Positions 15,728-24,867 are shown, counted from the first letter of the stretch. The stretch: DNA of 64,000 bases from JAEZJZ01 sp050949055 (GCA_050949055.1 JBMNFA010000008.1:62001-126000); one strand, 5' to 3'. The notes: generated by a model from the letters alone, not told the origin. Made by a program: numbers and translations.

Positions 15728-17359
15728 GTGACGGTATCGCTGAAGACGCTGTTCGGGTTGGTGGGTGGTCTCGGCCTGTTCATCTATGGCATGCAGTTGA
15801 TGGCGGATGGGTTGCAGAAGACAGCGGGCGACCGCCTGCGTCGCCTACTGGAAATATTGACCAAGACCCCTCTGATCGGGGTGATTGTGGGAACCGTCGT
15901 CACCATGATTATTCAAAGCAGCAGCGCCACCACGGTGATGGTGGTGGGCTTTGTCAATGCGGGGCTACTCAATCTGAGACAAGCGATCTCGGTGATCATG
16001 GGCGCGGCGATTGGCACCACCATCACCGCCTTTATGGTTTCCCTGAAGTTGACCGAGTTGGCGTTGCCGGCAATCGGGATCGGCCTGCTGGTGAACATGA
16101 CCGGTAGACGCAAGAGTACCCGTTTCATTGGGCAAACAGTTCTGGGCTTCGGCGTGCTGTTCTTAGGCATGGAGATCATGGGGACTTCGCTGCAACCATT
16201 GAAAAATGACCCTGTCTTCACCAGCATCATCCTTAACCTCAGCAAGCAACCACTGCTGGGAGTGCTGGCCGGTGCCATATTCACGGCCATCATACAAAGC
16301 AGCAGCGCCACCACCGGTTTGGTGGTTACACTAGCTGCTCAAGGACTAATCGACCTTAATGCCTCAGTTGCGCTAGTTTTGGGCAGCAATATTGGCACCA
16401 CCGTCACCGCTATGCTGGCTTCGATCGGCACCGGCTTGAACGCTAAGCGGACAGCTGTCGCTCACCTGCTATTCAAGATGATTGGGGTGACAGCATTTCT
16501 TGTGCTCTTCCGCCCCTTTACTGCCTTGGTCAGCACCACTCACTATGATTTGAGCAGACAGGTGGCCAATGCCCATATCATCTTCAACGTAACCACCACC
16601 TTATGCATGCTCCCTTTCATCAGCTATTTCGCCCGTCTCGTCGAAAACCTCCTGCCTGGACAGGACTCCACCGAACACGTGGGTGCGCTGTATCTGGATG
16701 AGCACTTGCTAAGCACACCTTCCATCGCTCTGGGGCAAGCTAACCGTGAACTGAGACGGATGGGTAGACTCGCGCTGGGCATGCTGGACGATGTTTATGC
16801 CTGTTTCCGGCACGTAAACTTGGATCGAATGGCTGCTTCAGTACAGAAGGAGACAGCCATCAACAATCTGGAGCATGAAATCGTCAGCTATCTGGTGAAG
16901 CTTTCCCGGCGTTCGCTGAGTAACGAACAATCGGCTCGCCTCAACGCCCTGATCAACATTTCCAGCGATTTCGAACGCATGGGTGACTTGGCAGAAAATA
17001 TCGGAGAGTTGGCAGAATACCGGGTAGAACATCGCTTGCCCTTCTCACAGGAAGCAATCGCAGAGCTCGATGACATGTATGGCAGGGTCAGCCAATTGAT
17101 CAATGACTCTCTGACCATACTGGAGTCGGGAGACATAGATCAGCTCGATCATATTCTAGCAGTGGAGAACAGTATCGACCTGCTGGAGAAAAGTCTGCGC
17201 CGCCATCACATCAACCGCCTGAACACGGGCGTCTGTTTCCCTGCCTCTGGCGTGATTTACCTGGACATGATTTCTACCTTGGAGCGTATCGCCGACCACG
17301 CCAATAACACCGCCGAAGCGTTGGCCGGCATCGGTTCAACCTGGATAGACGAAGACTGA
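15728..17359 (+). CDS. Na/phosphate cotransporter with C-terminal PhoU domain, copy 2
   Basis: A 543-residue protein: two inverted NptA/SLC34-like transporter halves with QSSSATTVMVVGF and QSSSATTGLVV motifs (residues about 1-300), then a PhoU-like helical domain (about 330-540) with DFERMGDLAENI and LERIADHANNTAE metal-binding motifs. The family takes up phosphate with sodium; the PhoU tail is thought to regulate it. GTG 15728 is preceded by GAGGAGG at 8 bases, so a longer upstream reading is rejected. It follows copy 1 by 140 bases and is closely similar to it over the whole length, showing a tandem duplication. Confidence 0.92.
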   Translation: MTVSLKTLFGLVGGLGLFIYGMQLMADGLQKTAGDRLRRLLEILTKTPLIGVIVGTVVTMIIQSSSATTVMVVGFVNAGLLNLRQAISVIMGAAIGTTITAFMVSLKLTELALPAIGIGLLVNMTGRRKSTRFIGQTVLGFGVLFLGMEIMGTSLQPLKNDPVFTSIILNLSKQPLLGVLAGAIFTAIIQSSSATTGLVVTLAAQGLIDLNASVALVLGSNIGTTVTAMLASIGTGLNAKRTAVAHLLFKMIGVTAFLVLFRPFTALVSTTHYDLSRQVANAHIIFNVTTTLCMLPFISYFARLVENLLPGQDSTEHVGALYLDEHLLSTPSIALGQANRELRRMGRLALGMLDDVYACFRHVNLDRMAASVQKETAINNLEHEIVSYLVKLSRRSLSNEQSARLNALINISSDFERMGDLAENIGELAEYRVEHRLPFSQEAIAELDDMYGRVSQLINDSLTILESGDIDQLDHILAVENSIDLLEKSLRRHHINRLNTGVCFPASGVIYLDMISTLERIADHANNTAEALAGIGSTWIDED

Positions 17360-17374
17360 GTTCCCGTAGACTAC

Positions 17375-17412
17375 CACCGGCCTCCCGCTGTTTACCTGCG
17401 GGGGGCCGGTGC
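17375..17412 (+). terminator. Long GC stem after the second Na/Pi gene
   Basis: CACCGGCCTCCCGC (17375-17388) and GCGGGGGGCCGGTG (17399-17412) form a long stem with a single mismatch. No U-tract follows, so termination is only probable. Confidence 0.5.
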
Positions 17413-17457
17413 ATGCTATACTAGCAGTGTAAGAAAGAATGGGCAGAGGTGAAAGAA

Positions 17458-18462
17458 ATGGATAATACCTATAATCGGCCGCAGGTGGTGATTCTCGCCA
17501 CTGGGGGCACGATCGCCGGCCGCGGCCAGAGCCCACTGCACACTGCTGGCTATACGGCCGGACAGCTTTCAGTGGATGAGCTGACTGCTGCCGCCCCTGG
17601 TTTGGAGCAAATGGCAACCATCACCGGTGAGCAGGTCTGCAATGTGGCCAGCTCTGCTCTTACTGTCGATATCTGGCTGCAGCTCGCCAGAAGGATAGAC
17701 GAAATCTTTCGCACGCAACCAGAGGTGGCTGGGGTAGTGATCACTCACGGTACCGACACCTTAGAGGAAACGGCTTACTGGCTCAACCTGGTGGTGCACA
17801 GCCGCAAGCCGGTGGTAGTGGTAGGGGCCATGCGCCCGGCGACTGCCCTCAGCCCGGATGGCCCGATGAACCTGGTCAATGCGGTGCGAGTGGCTGCCAG
17901 CCCAAAGGCCTGCGGCCTGGGTGTGCTGGTAGTGATGAATGACGAGGTGTATAGCGCCCGCGATGTCACAAAGACCCACGCCAGCCAGCTGCACACCTTC
18001 CGGTCTCACGATCTGGGGGCCTTGGGCAGCGTCGACAACGGGGTGGTCAGCATCTATCATGCTCCCACCCGCAGGCATACCTGGCAATCGGAGTTTTCAG
18101 TGGAGCAGTTGCCAGCGCTCCCACGTGTGGACATCATCTATGCACACTTGGGTGCTGACAATGTGGTGGTGGATGCGCTAGTCGCGGCAGGCTGCAAAGG
18201 CATTGTGTTGGCCGGCGTGGGCTCTGGCCATCCTACACCCAAGACTCGTGAGGCGCTAAGGCGAGCACACGAGAACGGAGTGGTGGTAGTGCGCTCCACG
18301 AGGGTGGGTGGCGGCCGAGTCTTGCCGTTGCGACCGGGTGCAAGGGACAGTTTTGTGGGTGCAGACAACCTCAATCCACAGAAAGCAAGGATATTGCTGA
18401 TGCTCGCTCTCACCAAGACCAGCAACCCGCAGGAGATTCAGCGCATCTTCGCGCAGTATTAG
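17458..18462 (+). CDS. L-asparaginase (bacterial type II-like fold)
   Basis: Hydrolyses asparagine to aspartate and ammonia. The 334-residue protein has both catalytic signatures: ATGGTIAG (residues 14-21) with the first threonine, and THGTDTLEETAYW with the second threonine-aspartate pair; the lysine of the triad is in TKTHASQLHTF. The C-terminal domain carries VVVRSTRVGGGRV. No signal peptide is visible, so it is probably cytoplasmic. ATG 17458 follows AGAGGTGA at 5 bases. It lies alone between two terminators. Confidence 0.92.
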   Translation: MDNTYNRPQVVILATGGTIAGRGQSPLHTAGYTAGQLSVDELTAAAPGLEQMATITGEQVCNVASSALTVDIWLQLARRIDEIFRTQPEVAGVVITHGTDTLEETAYWLNLVVHSRKPVVVVGAMRPATALSPDGPMNLVNAVRVAASPKACGLGVLVVMNDEVYSARDVTKTHASQLHTFRSHDLGALGSVDNGVVSIYHAPTRRHTWQSEFSVEQLPALPRVDIIYAHLGADNVVVDALVAAGCKGIVLAGVGSGHPTPKTREALRRAHENGVVVVRSTRVGGGRVLPLRPGARDSFVGADNLNPQKARILLMLALTKTSNPQEIQRIFAQY

Positions 18463-18489
18463 GCAGGTCTTCCCCTGTTTTCAAATTGA

Positions 18490-18525
18490 GGGTCAGCTCG
18501 CGCATTTTCGAGCTGACCCTGTTTT
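18490..18525 (+). terminator. Terminator between convergent asparaginase and ferritin-like genes
   Basis: GGGTCAGCTCG (18490-18500) and CGAGCTGACCC (18509-18519) form an 11-base-pair stem followed by TGTTTTG; it can serve both directions. Confidence 0.85.
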
Positions 18526-18544
18526 GACACCTCAGGGCTCTTGT

Positions 18545-19102
18545 CTATTCCAGTTGCCCCTGCTCTGACGACTTCAGCATCAGAGCGGCCCAAGCCTGGT
18601 GGATCTCCTCGTCCAGTTGATTGCTTAGGTACAGCTGCTGCAAATTGGTGTCTGCAACCTGTCTACGGGCGCGAGCATATTCGCGAGCGGCGACGCTTTC
18701 CAGGTTGCGAATGGCTAACAGGCCAACTCGCGGATCAAGCTTAGTGGCGATGCTCCCCGTCAAGCCGCCGATCCTCTCTCCTAATTGTTCCCAGAACACT
18801 AACTTTATCCCTAGACGCCGACCAGCCACTTTCAGGTCGCGCAGATGATCAGCCTCCACCTCCATCGCCTTGAGAAACCCAGCCTCCAGATGCACGCGCC
18901 CCGTGCGGCGGGCTTGCAGAGCCAATTGATGATAGAAGGGCACCTGCTGCGCCTCCAACAGCACTGCCCGCTTAATGAAACCGGCATCTTTCGCGCTGAC
19001 GTGGGACTGGGGATAACGCCTGCGTGAGCGGTGTCGCTGCCAAGCTAAGGCCATGCCAGCCAGAACAACCCAAGAGAGATACCTGCGCTTGTTGTTACCC
19101 AA
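18545..19102 (-). CDS. Membrane-anchored ferritin-like diiron protein
   Basis: A 185-residue protein with an N-terminal hydrophobic segment (about 9-22) followed by a basic RHRSRRR stretch, then a four-helix bundle. Candidate diiron ligands are in LLEAQQVPFY, MEVEADHLRDL, RNLESVAAREY and QLDEEIHQ, the E/ExxH pairs of Coq7/ferritin-like families. The oxidation substrate cannot be told. TTG 19102 is chosen because GAGGGTGAT lies just upstream; GTG 19111 is an alternative three codons earlier. Confidence 0.65.
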   Translation of the reverse strand: MGNNKRRYLSWVVLAGMALAWQRHRSRRRYPQSHVSAKDAGFIKRAVLLEAQQVPFYHQLALQARRTGRVHLEAGFLKAMEVEADHLRDLKVAGRRLGIKLVFWEQLGERIGGLTGSIATKLDPRVGLLAIRNLESVAAREYARARRQVADTNLQQLYLSNQLDEEIHQAWAALMLKSSEQGQLE

Positions 19103-19160
19103 CTCAATCACCCTCAGTTAGCTTAACCCGGAGCCATGCGCACTACGCCAAGACACAATA

Positions 19161-19190
19161 AAAGGCACCCGACGGCCGTCGGATGCCCAT
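19161..19190 (-). terminator. Terminator after the M20 peptidase gene
   Basis: On the minus strand GGCATCCGACGGCCGTCGGGTGCC forms a near-perfect stem (one mismatch) followed by TTTTATTG. Confidence 0.85.
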
Positions 19191-19208
19191 TAGTCTGCTC
19201 GCCCTCGA

Positions 19209-20522
19209 TTAAGCCAACTGCCCCATGATATCCAAAGCGGCCAACACAAACAGCTTGACAGCACCCTTGAGGGCCGTCTCGTCAAAGTCAAACTCGAAGG
19301 TGTGGTGTCCTGCCTGGTTGATGTCGGCACCAACGCTGATGAACGTGGCCTGACCACCATTCTGCTGCACTCTCTCCATCATATAGGTGTAGTCTTCGCT
19401 ACCTCCGCCTTGACGGTTGCCTTCCACCACGTTGTTGAAATCGCTGATCTGCTCTGCGATACGCCGCAGCCGTTCGACCAGCTTCCCGGTGCTCTCGCCA
19501 CTACGAGCTGCCCCCATTTGCTTTAGCTCATAAGTACAGCCGTGCATGGCTGTGGCGTGATCAAGGATGCGAATGGCGTAGTTGTACATATGATCATTCA
19601 ACTCGCTGGTCAATCCCCTGGTCTCGATTGCCAAATGAGCCCGATCAGGAATCACGTTGCGTCCGGTGCCGGCATTCAAGCGCCCTACGTTGATCCTGGT
19701 TGCCCCTTTACTATGGCGTGGAATCGCGTAGAGGTTGAGCACAGCGGTGGCTGCCGCCAAGAGGGCATTATGTCCACCTTGCGGTTGCCCCCCCGCGTGG
19801 GCCGGCCCGCCATGGATAATGGCGTCAAACTTGGTGGTAGCCAGGAAGCCTTCGCGGCCGCAGACCACCGTGCCGGTAGGAACTCCGCTGCTCAGGTGGG
19901 AGCCCACCATGTATTGCACATCATCCAGAATGCCGGAGCCAACCACCGATTTGGCCCCACGCACTCCCTCTTCGGCAGGCTGAAAGACCAGCTTGATCGT
20001 TCCACACAGCTGTTCCTTAATCTGCACCAACGCAGCCGCCACACCCAAACCGATGGTAGCATGGCCATCATGCCCGCATGAATGCATCACGTTTTCGTTT
20101 ACAGAGGCGAATCCCTCCCTGAACGGTCGGTGATCAGGTGATTGGGATTCCGCCACGTCCACCGCATCGATATCAAAGCGCATGCCGATCACAGGGCCTT
20201 CGCCACAGTGCAGAATGCCAACTACCCCCGTGTAGCCTCCAGCCAAGTGAGGCAGGAACTCCTCCACTGCTCCCTGCGCACGGGCCCGCTCCAGATGAGC
20301 ATCCAGTACCGCCTGGTCAGGCACGCCCATCCGGTCGGAATCCTTGATCACATCTTGCCCCAGCTTCACTTCATAGCCCAGGTCTTTTAGTTGCTTGGCA
20401 ATGATGGATGCGGTGCGGAATTCAGTCCAAGCCGATTCAGCGTATTTGTGGAAGTCACGGCGACAGGAAACTAACTGCGGATGGAGCCCGTCGACAATTC
20501 GCTCTACTCTTTCGATGATCAT
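19209..20522 (-). CDS. M20 family amidohydrolase, AbgA-like
   Basis: A 437-residue zinc amidohydrolase. The metal-site block reads HSCGHDGHATIGLG, the catalytic-glutamate block LVFQPAEEGVRGAK, and the upstream FDIDAVDVAESQSPDHRPFREGFASVN is close to the layout of E. coli AbgA, a subunit that cleaves p-aminobenzoyl-glutamate. The C-terminal GGSEDYTYMMERVQQNGG holds another metal contact. No AbgB partner is nearby, so the substrate may be another N-acyl amino acid. ATG 20522 has GGGGGTG 6 bases upstream. Divergent from the beta-propeller gene. Confidence 0.88.
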   Translation of the reverse strand: MIIERVERIVDGLHPQLVSCRRDFHKYAESAWTEFRTASIIAKQLKDLGYEVKLGQDVIKDSDRMGVPDQAVLDAHLERARAQGAVEEFLPHLAGGYTGVVGILHCGEGPVIGMRFDIDAVDVAESQSPDHRPFREGFASVNENVMHSCGHDGHATIGLGVAAALVQIKEQLCGTIKLVFQPAEEGVRGAKSVVGSGILDDVQYMVGSHLSSGVPTGTVVCGREGFLATTKFDAIIHGGPAHAGGQPQGGHNALLAAATAVLNLYAIPRHSKGATRINVGRLNAGTGRNVIPDRAHLAIETRGLTSELNDHMYNYAIRILDHATAMHGCTYELKQMGAARSGESTGKLVERLRRIAEQISDFNNVVEGNRQGGGSEDYTYMMERVQQNGGQATFISVGADINQAGHHTFEFDFDETALKGAVKLFVLAALDIMGQLA

Positions 20523-20705
20523 TAACAACACCCCCAAGATGGCACATCTCGCCTGCCCCAGCCAGATCTGCCGTTTTTGTTAACTTCGCTGACGATCATG
20601 GATTTCCCTTCGGCAAACGAAAATTATCCTGGGCGCGACCCCGTGGAACAAAGTTCCGAAATGTCCGTCTATACGGCCAGAATTACCCGATGGAGGCGAT
20701 TGGAA

Positions 20706-22952
20706 ATGCCGCGGTCGTTTATTTGGAGAAAGCTTGCTTTGCTGTGCGTGTTTTTATGCTTGATCAGCCTCGGGGGTAGCGGTCCGAGAATCGAATCGGC
20801 TCCCCCCCTATCCGTAATGGTTTTCGGAGAGCCGTTGCCGTTCAGTCCCAGTTGCGTGGTGGTCGCAGGCCGAGTGTATGCTCCGGCTGAGCCACTGGCC
20901 CTCGCTTTAGGGTTTGAATATCGCTGGGACAGCCGGGAACAGACAGTCTACCTCAACTCCCGTCAAAGATTGTCGGCATCGCACCACGAGGAGACCTACA
21001 ATGGCTATCCCAGAATCAACCTGATACTGAACGATAGTGAATGGCGCGGAGAGGAACCGGCCATCCTGCTGAACTCAGCGCCGTATCTCCCACTGCGCGT
21101 GGCGGAGGCCTTAGGGATATTGGTAGGCTGGGAAAGCTCCAGCCGTACGGCCTACATCGGGTCTCCCAGCAGATATCAACTGCCAACGGTGGGCAGCATC
21201 GCTAACTTGGAGAAGTTGCTAGCGCAGGGAAACTTCAACTATCCATACCTGTTCGGCGGGCTGCGCGGGACTGTGGCTGATCAAGCCGTTGGGGAGGCGA
21301 CGCTTGGCGCGGAGGCGGCCCCCAGTGCGACACCCGAACATTCCACCACCAACAATCAGGTGCAGGGGGTAGATGAAGCTGACCTGGTCAAGACCGACGG
21401 CCGGTGTATCTATCAGGCAAAGGGGCAAACCGTGTTGATCACCCGGGCCTATCCGGCCTCCGACATGGCGCTGGTGAGCAGTATCGACCTGACCGATCAG
21501 CATCTTACCGTCAGAGAGCTGTTCCTGGATGAAGACAGGCTGTTGGTATTAGGAGAGAAGGCCTATTGGGACTACCCGATTGAAACCAGGGACATTCCCT
21601 ACGGACGGGTAAACCCGGCACCTGACTTGATGCCGCTCCCTCCCTATTGGCAACAGCAAACCTGCGCTCTGGTGTTTGACATCAGTGACCCCGCCGCCCC
21701 CCAGTCGGTGCGCACAGTGGAACTGGCTGGCAGCTACCTGACTGCCCGCAAGGTCGAGTCCCGGGTGGTTGTGCTGTCCAATCAAGCGTTATTCGGCAGA
21801 CCAGTAGCCCCGCACTTTCGAGACTCTGCCAGGGGGAAAGAGCAGCTGACTTTGTCCATGCAGAAGGTGCAATACTTTCCCGAGCGCCACGACCACAACT
21901 ACCTGCTGACCGCCGTCTTCGACCTGGGACAGGACGACCAGCCAGCTCAGATTGCTGCTTATTTAGGCGCTGGCAACAACATCTACATGTCCCCATCGAA
22001 CCTGTATGTGGCCACCCATAGTTGGCTGAACAACGAAAGCTGCATCTATAAGCTACACTTGGAGGGTACGGAACTATCCTTTGCAGCCAAAGGGAAGGTG
22101 CCAGGGCACGTGCTCAATCAGTTCTCCATGGACGAATGGCAGGGAGACCTGCGGGTTGCCACCACTTATGATCAGGACGGAATGACCAACAACGGCATCT
22201 ACATTCTCGATCAAGAGATGGCATTGACTGGCCAGTTGGATGGCATCGCTCCTGGCGAACGCATCTATTCGGCCCGCTTCCAGGGTGCCAGAGGTTACCT
22301 GGTCACCTTTGAGCAGGTTGATCCACTGTTTGTGCTTGATCTGTCCAATCCCGAGGATCCTGCGATCCTGGGGGTACTGAAGATCCCTGGATTCAGCACC
22401 TATCTGCACCCTTTGGATGACCAGCACCTGTTGGGCATCGGCCGCGACACAGAACTGGTTGAAGACAAAGATAGCCAAGGCCAGGTGATTAGCACCAGGG
22501 TATTGGAGCGAGGGCTGAAACTAGCAATCTTTGACGTCAGCGATCTGAACAACCCTAAAGAGAAATTCGTGGTGCTGTTGGGAGGGCGAGGCAGCTATTC
22601 AGAGGCGCTCTACAACCATAAGGCGGTACTCTTCTCCCCTTCGCTGCAACTCTTGACGCTGCCGGTGCAGCTGACTGAGACTACCTTAGATCATATGTCT
22701 TGGGGGCCGGTAGTCTATCAGGGGGCCATCGCCTACCACCTGGATACCGATGACGGATTCCAGGAGCTGGGCAGAGTCAGTCACTTTAGCGAAGACGAAC
22801 TGCTCAAAATGGGTTACTACTGGACAAGTTACGAAATGCAGATCCGTCGCCTGTTATATATCGGAGACCATCTCTATGCAGTCTCAGATGGCATGATCAG
22901 CGCCAGCAAGATCGGCTCGATGGAGATGATCTCCTGCATCACCCTTCCCTAA
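20706..22952 (+). CDS. Secreted beta-propeller protein with copper amine oxidase-N-like domain
   Basis: A 748-residue exported protein with a signal/anchor segment at about 7-27. Residues about 30-150 look like a copper amine oxidase N-terminal-like domain (VVVAGRVYAPAEPLALALGFEYRWDSREQTVYLNS and YLPLRVAEALG), common in Bacillota surface proteins. From NNQVQGVDEADLVKTDG onward it matches the Beta_propel family (PF09826), with repeated strands such as LVFDISDPAAPQSVRTV and LAIFDVSDLNNPKEKF. Function unknown; extracellular. ATG 20706 has GGAGGCGA 6 bases upstream. Upstream in-frame ATGs lack ribosome sites. Confidence 0.85.
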   Translation: MPRSFIWRKLALLCVFLCLISLGGSGPRIESAPPLSVMVFGEPLPFSPSCVVVAGRVYAPAEPLALALGFEYRWDSREQTVYLNSRQRLSASHHEETYNGYPRINLILNDSEWRGEEPAILLNSAPYLPLRVAEALGILVGWESSSRTAYIGSPSRYQLPTVGSIANLEKLLAQGNFNYPYLFGGLRGTVADQAVGEATLGAEAAPSATPEHSTTNNQVQGVDEADLVKTDGRCIYQAKGQTVLITRAYPASDMALVSSIDLTDQHLTVRELFLDEDRLLVLGEKAYWDYPIETRDIPYGRVNPAPDLMPLPPYWQQQTCALVFDISDPAAPQSVRTVELAGSYLTARKVESRVVVLSNQALFGRPVAPHFRDSARGKEQLTLSMQKVQYFPERHDHNYLLTAVFDLGQDDQPAQIAAYLGAGNNIYMSPSNLYVATHSWLNNESCIYKLHLEGTELSFAAKGKVPGHVLNQFSMDEWQGDLRVATTYDQDGMTNNGIYILDQEMALTGQLDGIAPGERIYSARFQGARGYLVTFEQVDPLFVLDLSNPEDPAILGVLKIPGFSTYLHPLDDQHLLGIGRDTELVEDKDSQGQVISTRVLERGLKLAIFDVSDLNNPKEKFVVLLGGRGSYSEALYNHKAVLFSPSLQLLTLPVQLTETTLDHMSWGPVVYQGAIAYHLDTDDGFQELGRVSHFSEDELLKMGYYWTSYEMQIRRLLYIGDHLYAVSDGMISASKIGSMEMISCITLP

Positions 22953-23099
22953 AGCAAGCAACAAAGCAGGCTACGGATGACTTGAGCGCCTGCAGCCTGC
23001 CCTGAAGGGTTTTTCCTTGATTTTCTTGAGAGGGTTGTGCAGGTGATTGGCTAAGCTACGAGAGAAATCTTAATCTCTTCGTAAAGGAAGTGGAATGCC

Positions 23100-23741
23100 A
23101 TGTGGAGAAAAGTCGCGGTCTTGATGACCATATTGGGCCTGCTGCTAGCTCCCGCTGCTAGGGCTAGTCATGCGCGAGGACGCGAAATCGACAACCATGG
23201 GCGCTTGCACATCTCTGTTCCTGCTGGCCATACAAGGATAGGCGTAATGCGTCCGCATGCGGGCAGAAGACCAAGAATGGATCAGGTCAAGAAAAGTAGT
23301 CTGGAGCTGCGACAGCTAGAGCAGATGGAACCAGAGTTGCAGAAAGAAAGATTGCTGGAGTGGCACGAGAGTAGGGTCCAAAGAGCGCAGGAGATTCTCT
23401 CGCTTCGCGAGAGGTTGCCAGAAATGATCATCGCTCGGGTGGCCGAGAGACACGCACAGGCGGTGAAACGGGCAACAGCAGCAGACGCCAAGGACAAGGA
23501 GATAGCCAGAAAACGTTTGGCCTTAGTCAAAGCCAGACGAGCGTTGGCAAACGCGTGGGTCAAGAAAAACGCCTCCAGGATCGCCCAGCAGATGATCCTC
23601 GGCGCTGAAGAGGTACTGGCCAATGCGGATCAAGTACGGGAGCGCATTGAACGGGGCGAAGGGCTCCAGGTGCTGCGAGAGATCAACCAACAGCGTCACT
23701 TATCGATCAGAAAACGTTCGTTGTCCGATAGTGATGAATAG
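23100..23741 (+). CDS. Secreted helical protein of unknown function
   Basis: A 213-residue protein with a signal peptide (about 1-22, cleavage after ARA). The rest is rich in Arg, Lys, Glu and Ala and predicted to be almost wholly helical, with long charged stretches such as KRATAADAKDKEIARKRLALVKARRAL that could form a coiled coil. I do not recognise the family. AAAGGAAGTGGAATGCC precedes ATG 23100. It lies between the beta-propeller gene and the OsmC-type gene, all on the plus strand, with gaps of 147 and 81 bases. Confidence 0.7.
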   Translation: MWRKVAVLMTILGLLLAPAARASHARGREIDNHGRLHISVPAGHTRIGVMRPHAGRRPRMDQVKKSSLELRQLEQMEPELQKERLLEWHESRVQRAQEILSLRERLPEMIIARVAERHAQAVKRATAADAKDKEIARKRLALVKARRALANAWVKKNASRIAQQMILGAEEVLANADQVRERIERGEGLQVLREINQQRHLSIRKRSLSDSDE

Positions 23742-23822
23742 CAGCCCGAGTGCAAGCAGGTTTGCGGAGCACCTGCGGCGAACTTAACAGGGTAGAAGTC
23801 AATATCCAAGGAGGTTGCTACG

Positions 23823-24194
23823 TTGCCGCGAATGGAATTTGAACAGCGTGACTACGCCACATTGATCTCTTCTTCGGGGAAGATACCTCATCTGATGGCC
23901 AAGGACACCTTTGGCCCCTCGGACCTGTTCATGGCAGGTATCGGTGGATGAATGTCGCTGGGTGCGGCCGGGTATTGCCGCAACAATGGACTGGATGCAA
24001 CAGGAACCCGCATTGAGCTGGAGATCGAAACCGACCGTGAGACCAAGCTGATCAGCAAGATGGCTTTCAAAGTATTCTTCCCCGAGGGAATTCCCGAGGA
24101 GCACCGCACGGCTATTCGCCAGCGGATGGCTAACTGTTATATCAAACGCCACCTCTTCACTCCGCCAGAAGTAACAGTGGAAGTCGCCGAATGA
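23823..24194 (+). CDS. OsmC-family peroxiredoxin-like protein, probable selenoprotein (Sec43)
   Basis: Reading from TTG 23823 (AAGGAGG 8 bases upstream) through the TGA at 23949-23951 to the stop at 24192 gives 123 residues that fit one OsmC domain. Around the TGA the protein reads FGPSDLFMAGIGG-U-MSLGAAGYC, matching the OsmC helix LLLAALGxC where C is the peroxidatic cysteine; the second conserved cysteine is Cys105 in NCYIKRHLFTPPEV. A stem-loop 11 bases after the TGA fits a bacterial SECIS element. OsmC proteins reduce organic hydroperoxides. A nonsense mutation or base error is the alternative, but the position of the TGA speaks against chance. Without readthrough only 42 residues are made. 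Confidence 0.78.
23963..23982 (+). promoter_or_regulatory. Bacterial SECIS-like stem-loop
   Basis: TGCGGC (23963-23968) pairs with GCCGCA (23977-23982) around the 8-base loop CGGGTATT. The loop begins 17 bases after the TGA and has G as its second base, meeting the usual rule for bacterial SECIS elements (loop 16-37 bases from UGA, G in the first two loop positions). Confidence 0.65.
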
Positions 24195-24211
24195 ATAAAA
24201 TGGATTAGTAT

Positions 24212-24241
24212 CCAATGGCCTGGCAAATGCCAGGCCATTGG
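24212..24241. terminator. Perfect 14-base-pair hairpin between convergent genes
   Basis: CCAATGGCCTGGCA and TGCCAGGCCATTGG flank a 2-base loop between the selenoprotein gene and the convergent small membrane gene. U-tracts are weak on both sides. Confidence 0.6.
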
Positions 24242-24264
24242 TGTATATGCCACTAGTCTCTCAC

Positions 24265-24576
24265 CTACTCCCGCTTGCTGCGACCAAACAGCCACCAAAC
24301 TAAAAGTGCCAAGAACAGAGTCCCTATCGCCTTGCCGAACACCGCCTGCAACGGGGATGTGCCCCTTTTGGCGCGAGGCTTTCTTGCAGTGGCAATTAAG
24401 CCACTGTTGACGGACTCGGGGGCCGTCATTTCTGGCTGATCAGGCGATGTGTCAGCCGGTGTTAGGCCTTCGATGCTCTGCCCAGATGCCGGTCTTTGCA
24501 GATCTTGAATCTGGTTACCCACAATCAGCGAAGCGATGGAGATAATCACATGCTGCTTTTGATCCTGCATTTGCAT
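24265..24576 (-). CDS. Small membrane-anchored protein of unknown function
   Basis: A 103-residue protein: helical N-terminal part (QDQKQHVIISIASLIVGNQIQDL), a Pro/Ser/Thr-rich middle, a basic patch ARKPRAKRG and one C-terminal membrane helix (about 80-95) ending WWLFGRSKRE. Of three consecutive ATG codons the third, at 24576, has the best spacing (7) from GGAG. Family not recognised. Confidence 0.55.
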   Translation of the reverse strand: MQMQDQKQHVIISIASLIVGNQIQDLQRPASGQSIEGLTPADTSPDQPEMTAPESVNSGLIATARKPRAKRGTSPLQAVFGKAIGTLFLALLVWWLFGRSKRE

Positions 24577-24730
24577 CATCATTCTCCTTCCCAACCTCTC
24601 TGTGCTAATATGCTACCAGTATATAGTATGACCCTTGACGTTTGAAGCACTAGCCACTGGGCCCCAGGCGAAATGGGCTGAGCCCCACCTGCATATCGGC
24701 GCGACGAATTCAACCAAGCATACTCATAAG

Positions 24731-24759
24731 TTGCATAAATATATATCTAATATTATATA
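24731..24759 (+). promoter_or_regulatory. Sigma-A-like promoter upstream of the Arg/Cys-rich gene
   Basis: TTGCAT (24731-24736), 17 bases, TATATA (24754-24759) in a strongly AT-rich island. It would give a leader of about 100 bases. Confidence 0.5.
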
Positions 24760-24867
24760 CGTAGAGTATAGAAGAGTGTAACACTCATCCCCCCTCCCTG
24801 CATAGACTGCGAGCAGAGGTGCAACTGAACAACAGTTGACGCCAAACCCCCCAGGGAGGTGAGCTGT

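Noticed and set aside
15655..16107. Long alternative frame inside the second Na/Pi gene
   Set aside because: Shadow of the true frame, which has the family motifs and a good ribosome site.
23952..24194. OsmC fragment starting at ATG 23952
   Set aside because: No ribosome site before this ATG, and the frame upstream through the TGA completes the domain with a proper start.
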